This document shows positions 15,953 through 16,029 of a stretch of 16,029 nucleotides of DNA, piece by piece. The notes under the pieces are model-generated. The model searched no databases. It saw nothing but the letters and a program-made list of their open reading frames with translations, and was not told the DNA's origin. Position 1 is the first letter of the stretch. The number at the start of each line of letters is the position of its first letter. A program made the position numbers and the translations under genes. Source of the DNA: M55B157 sp040265115 (GTDB lineage: Bacteria > Actinomycetota > Actinomycetes > S36-B12); assembly GCA_040265115.1 (NCBI GenBank), contig JBDQGZ010000030.1, positions 1-16,029 of the forward strand, given 5' to 3'.

Positions 15953-16029
15953 GTGCGTAGATCCATCGGTGCCCTCGCGGGTATCGGCGTGGCGGCCCTC
16001 GTCCTCGCTGCCTGCGGCAGCGCTCCCGA
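15953..16029 (+). CDS. Lipoprotein, N-terminal fragment (probably an ABC-transporter substrate-binding lipoprotein)
   Basis: Only 25 codons are present before the window ends. GTG 15953 follows a perfect AGGAGG site (15941-15946) with 6-base spacing. The product starts with a basic n-region (MRRS), a hydrophobic stretch (IGALAGIGVAALVLAAC) and a lipobox LAAC with Cys21, followed by GSAP. This is a clear type II signal peptide, so the mature protein should be lipid-anchored outside the membrane. In several actinobacteria the gene divergent from sdhC encodes a BMP-family (basic membrane protein) nucleoside-binding lipoprotein; that identity is inferred from position only, since no domain is visible. 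Confidence 0.75.
   Translation, partial: MRRSIGALAGIGVAALVLAACGSAP

Noticed and set aside
15349..15960. A + strand frame running from opposite sdhC through the divergent spacer
   Set aside because: It overlaps sdhC in antisense, ends just inside the lipoprotein gene in another frame, and has no motif. The spacer part is better explained as regulatory DNA.

Overview
The window is a stretch of high-GC actinobacterial chromosome. The evidence is the strong G/C bias at third codon positions, the mdh, FolD, TrpS and SdhCDAB sequences, the small DUF3017 membrane protein beside folD, and the wall carboxypeptidase and divergent lipoprotein flanking sdh. I cannot place it below class level. The isocitrate dehydrogenase is the roughly 400-residue dimeric type, not the large monomeric type I associate with Streptomyces. 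I see no mobile element, CRISPR array, rRNA or tRNA.

Layout, left to right. The 3' end of purH (1-490) is followed by two tandem YdcZ/DUF606-type membrane transporters (587-1582 and 1572-2543) and then folD and a DUF3017 membrane protein (2554-3753), all on + and closely packed. A 127-bp spacer with an unusual cluster of palindromes leads to mdh (3881-4870) and icd (4940-6154). Next on + are an exonuclease III gene (6189-7016), a spacer with a perfect 12-bp hairpin, a succinate-semialdehyde dehydrogenase gene (7081-8526), a CNNM/CorC-type CBS membrane protein gene (8551-9858) and trpS (9863-10882).

The right part is on the - strand. A D,D-carboxypeptidase gene (10843-12156) meets trpS tail to tail with a 40-bp coding overlap. 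Upstream of it lies the sdhCDAB operon (15576 down to 12241), transcribed leftwards. A divergent region of about 315-375 bp, rich in dyads, separates sdhC from the start of a lipoprotein gene (15953 to the window end).

Functionally this is mainly central metabolism: one-carbon and purine genes (purH, folD), three TCA-cycle steps (mdh, icd, sdh) and a succinate-forming dehydrogenase that could feed SDH. Most genes are ordinary core genes. I did not find a convincing new biological system. What deserves a second look is regulatory and architectural: the nested palindromes before mdh, the hairpin before gabD, the dyads in the sdhC/lipoprotein spacer, a shared GGGTNACCC element, the carboxypeptidase/trpS overlap, and the rare-codon-bearing tandem transporter pair between purH and folD.
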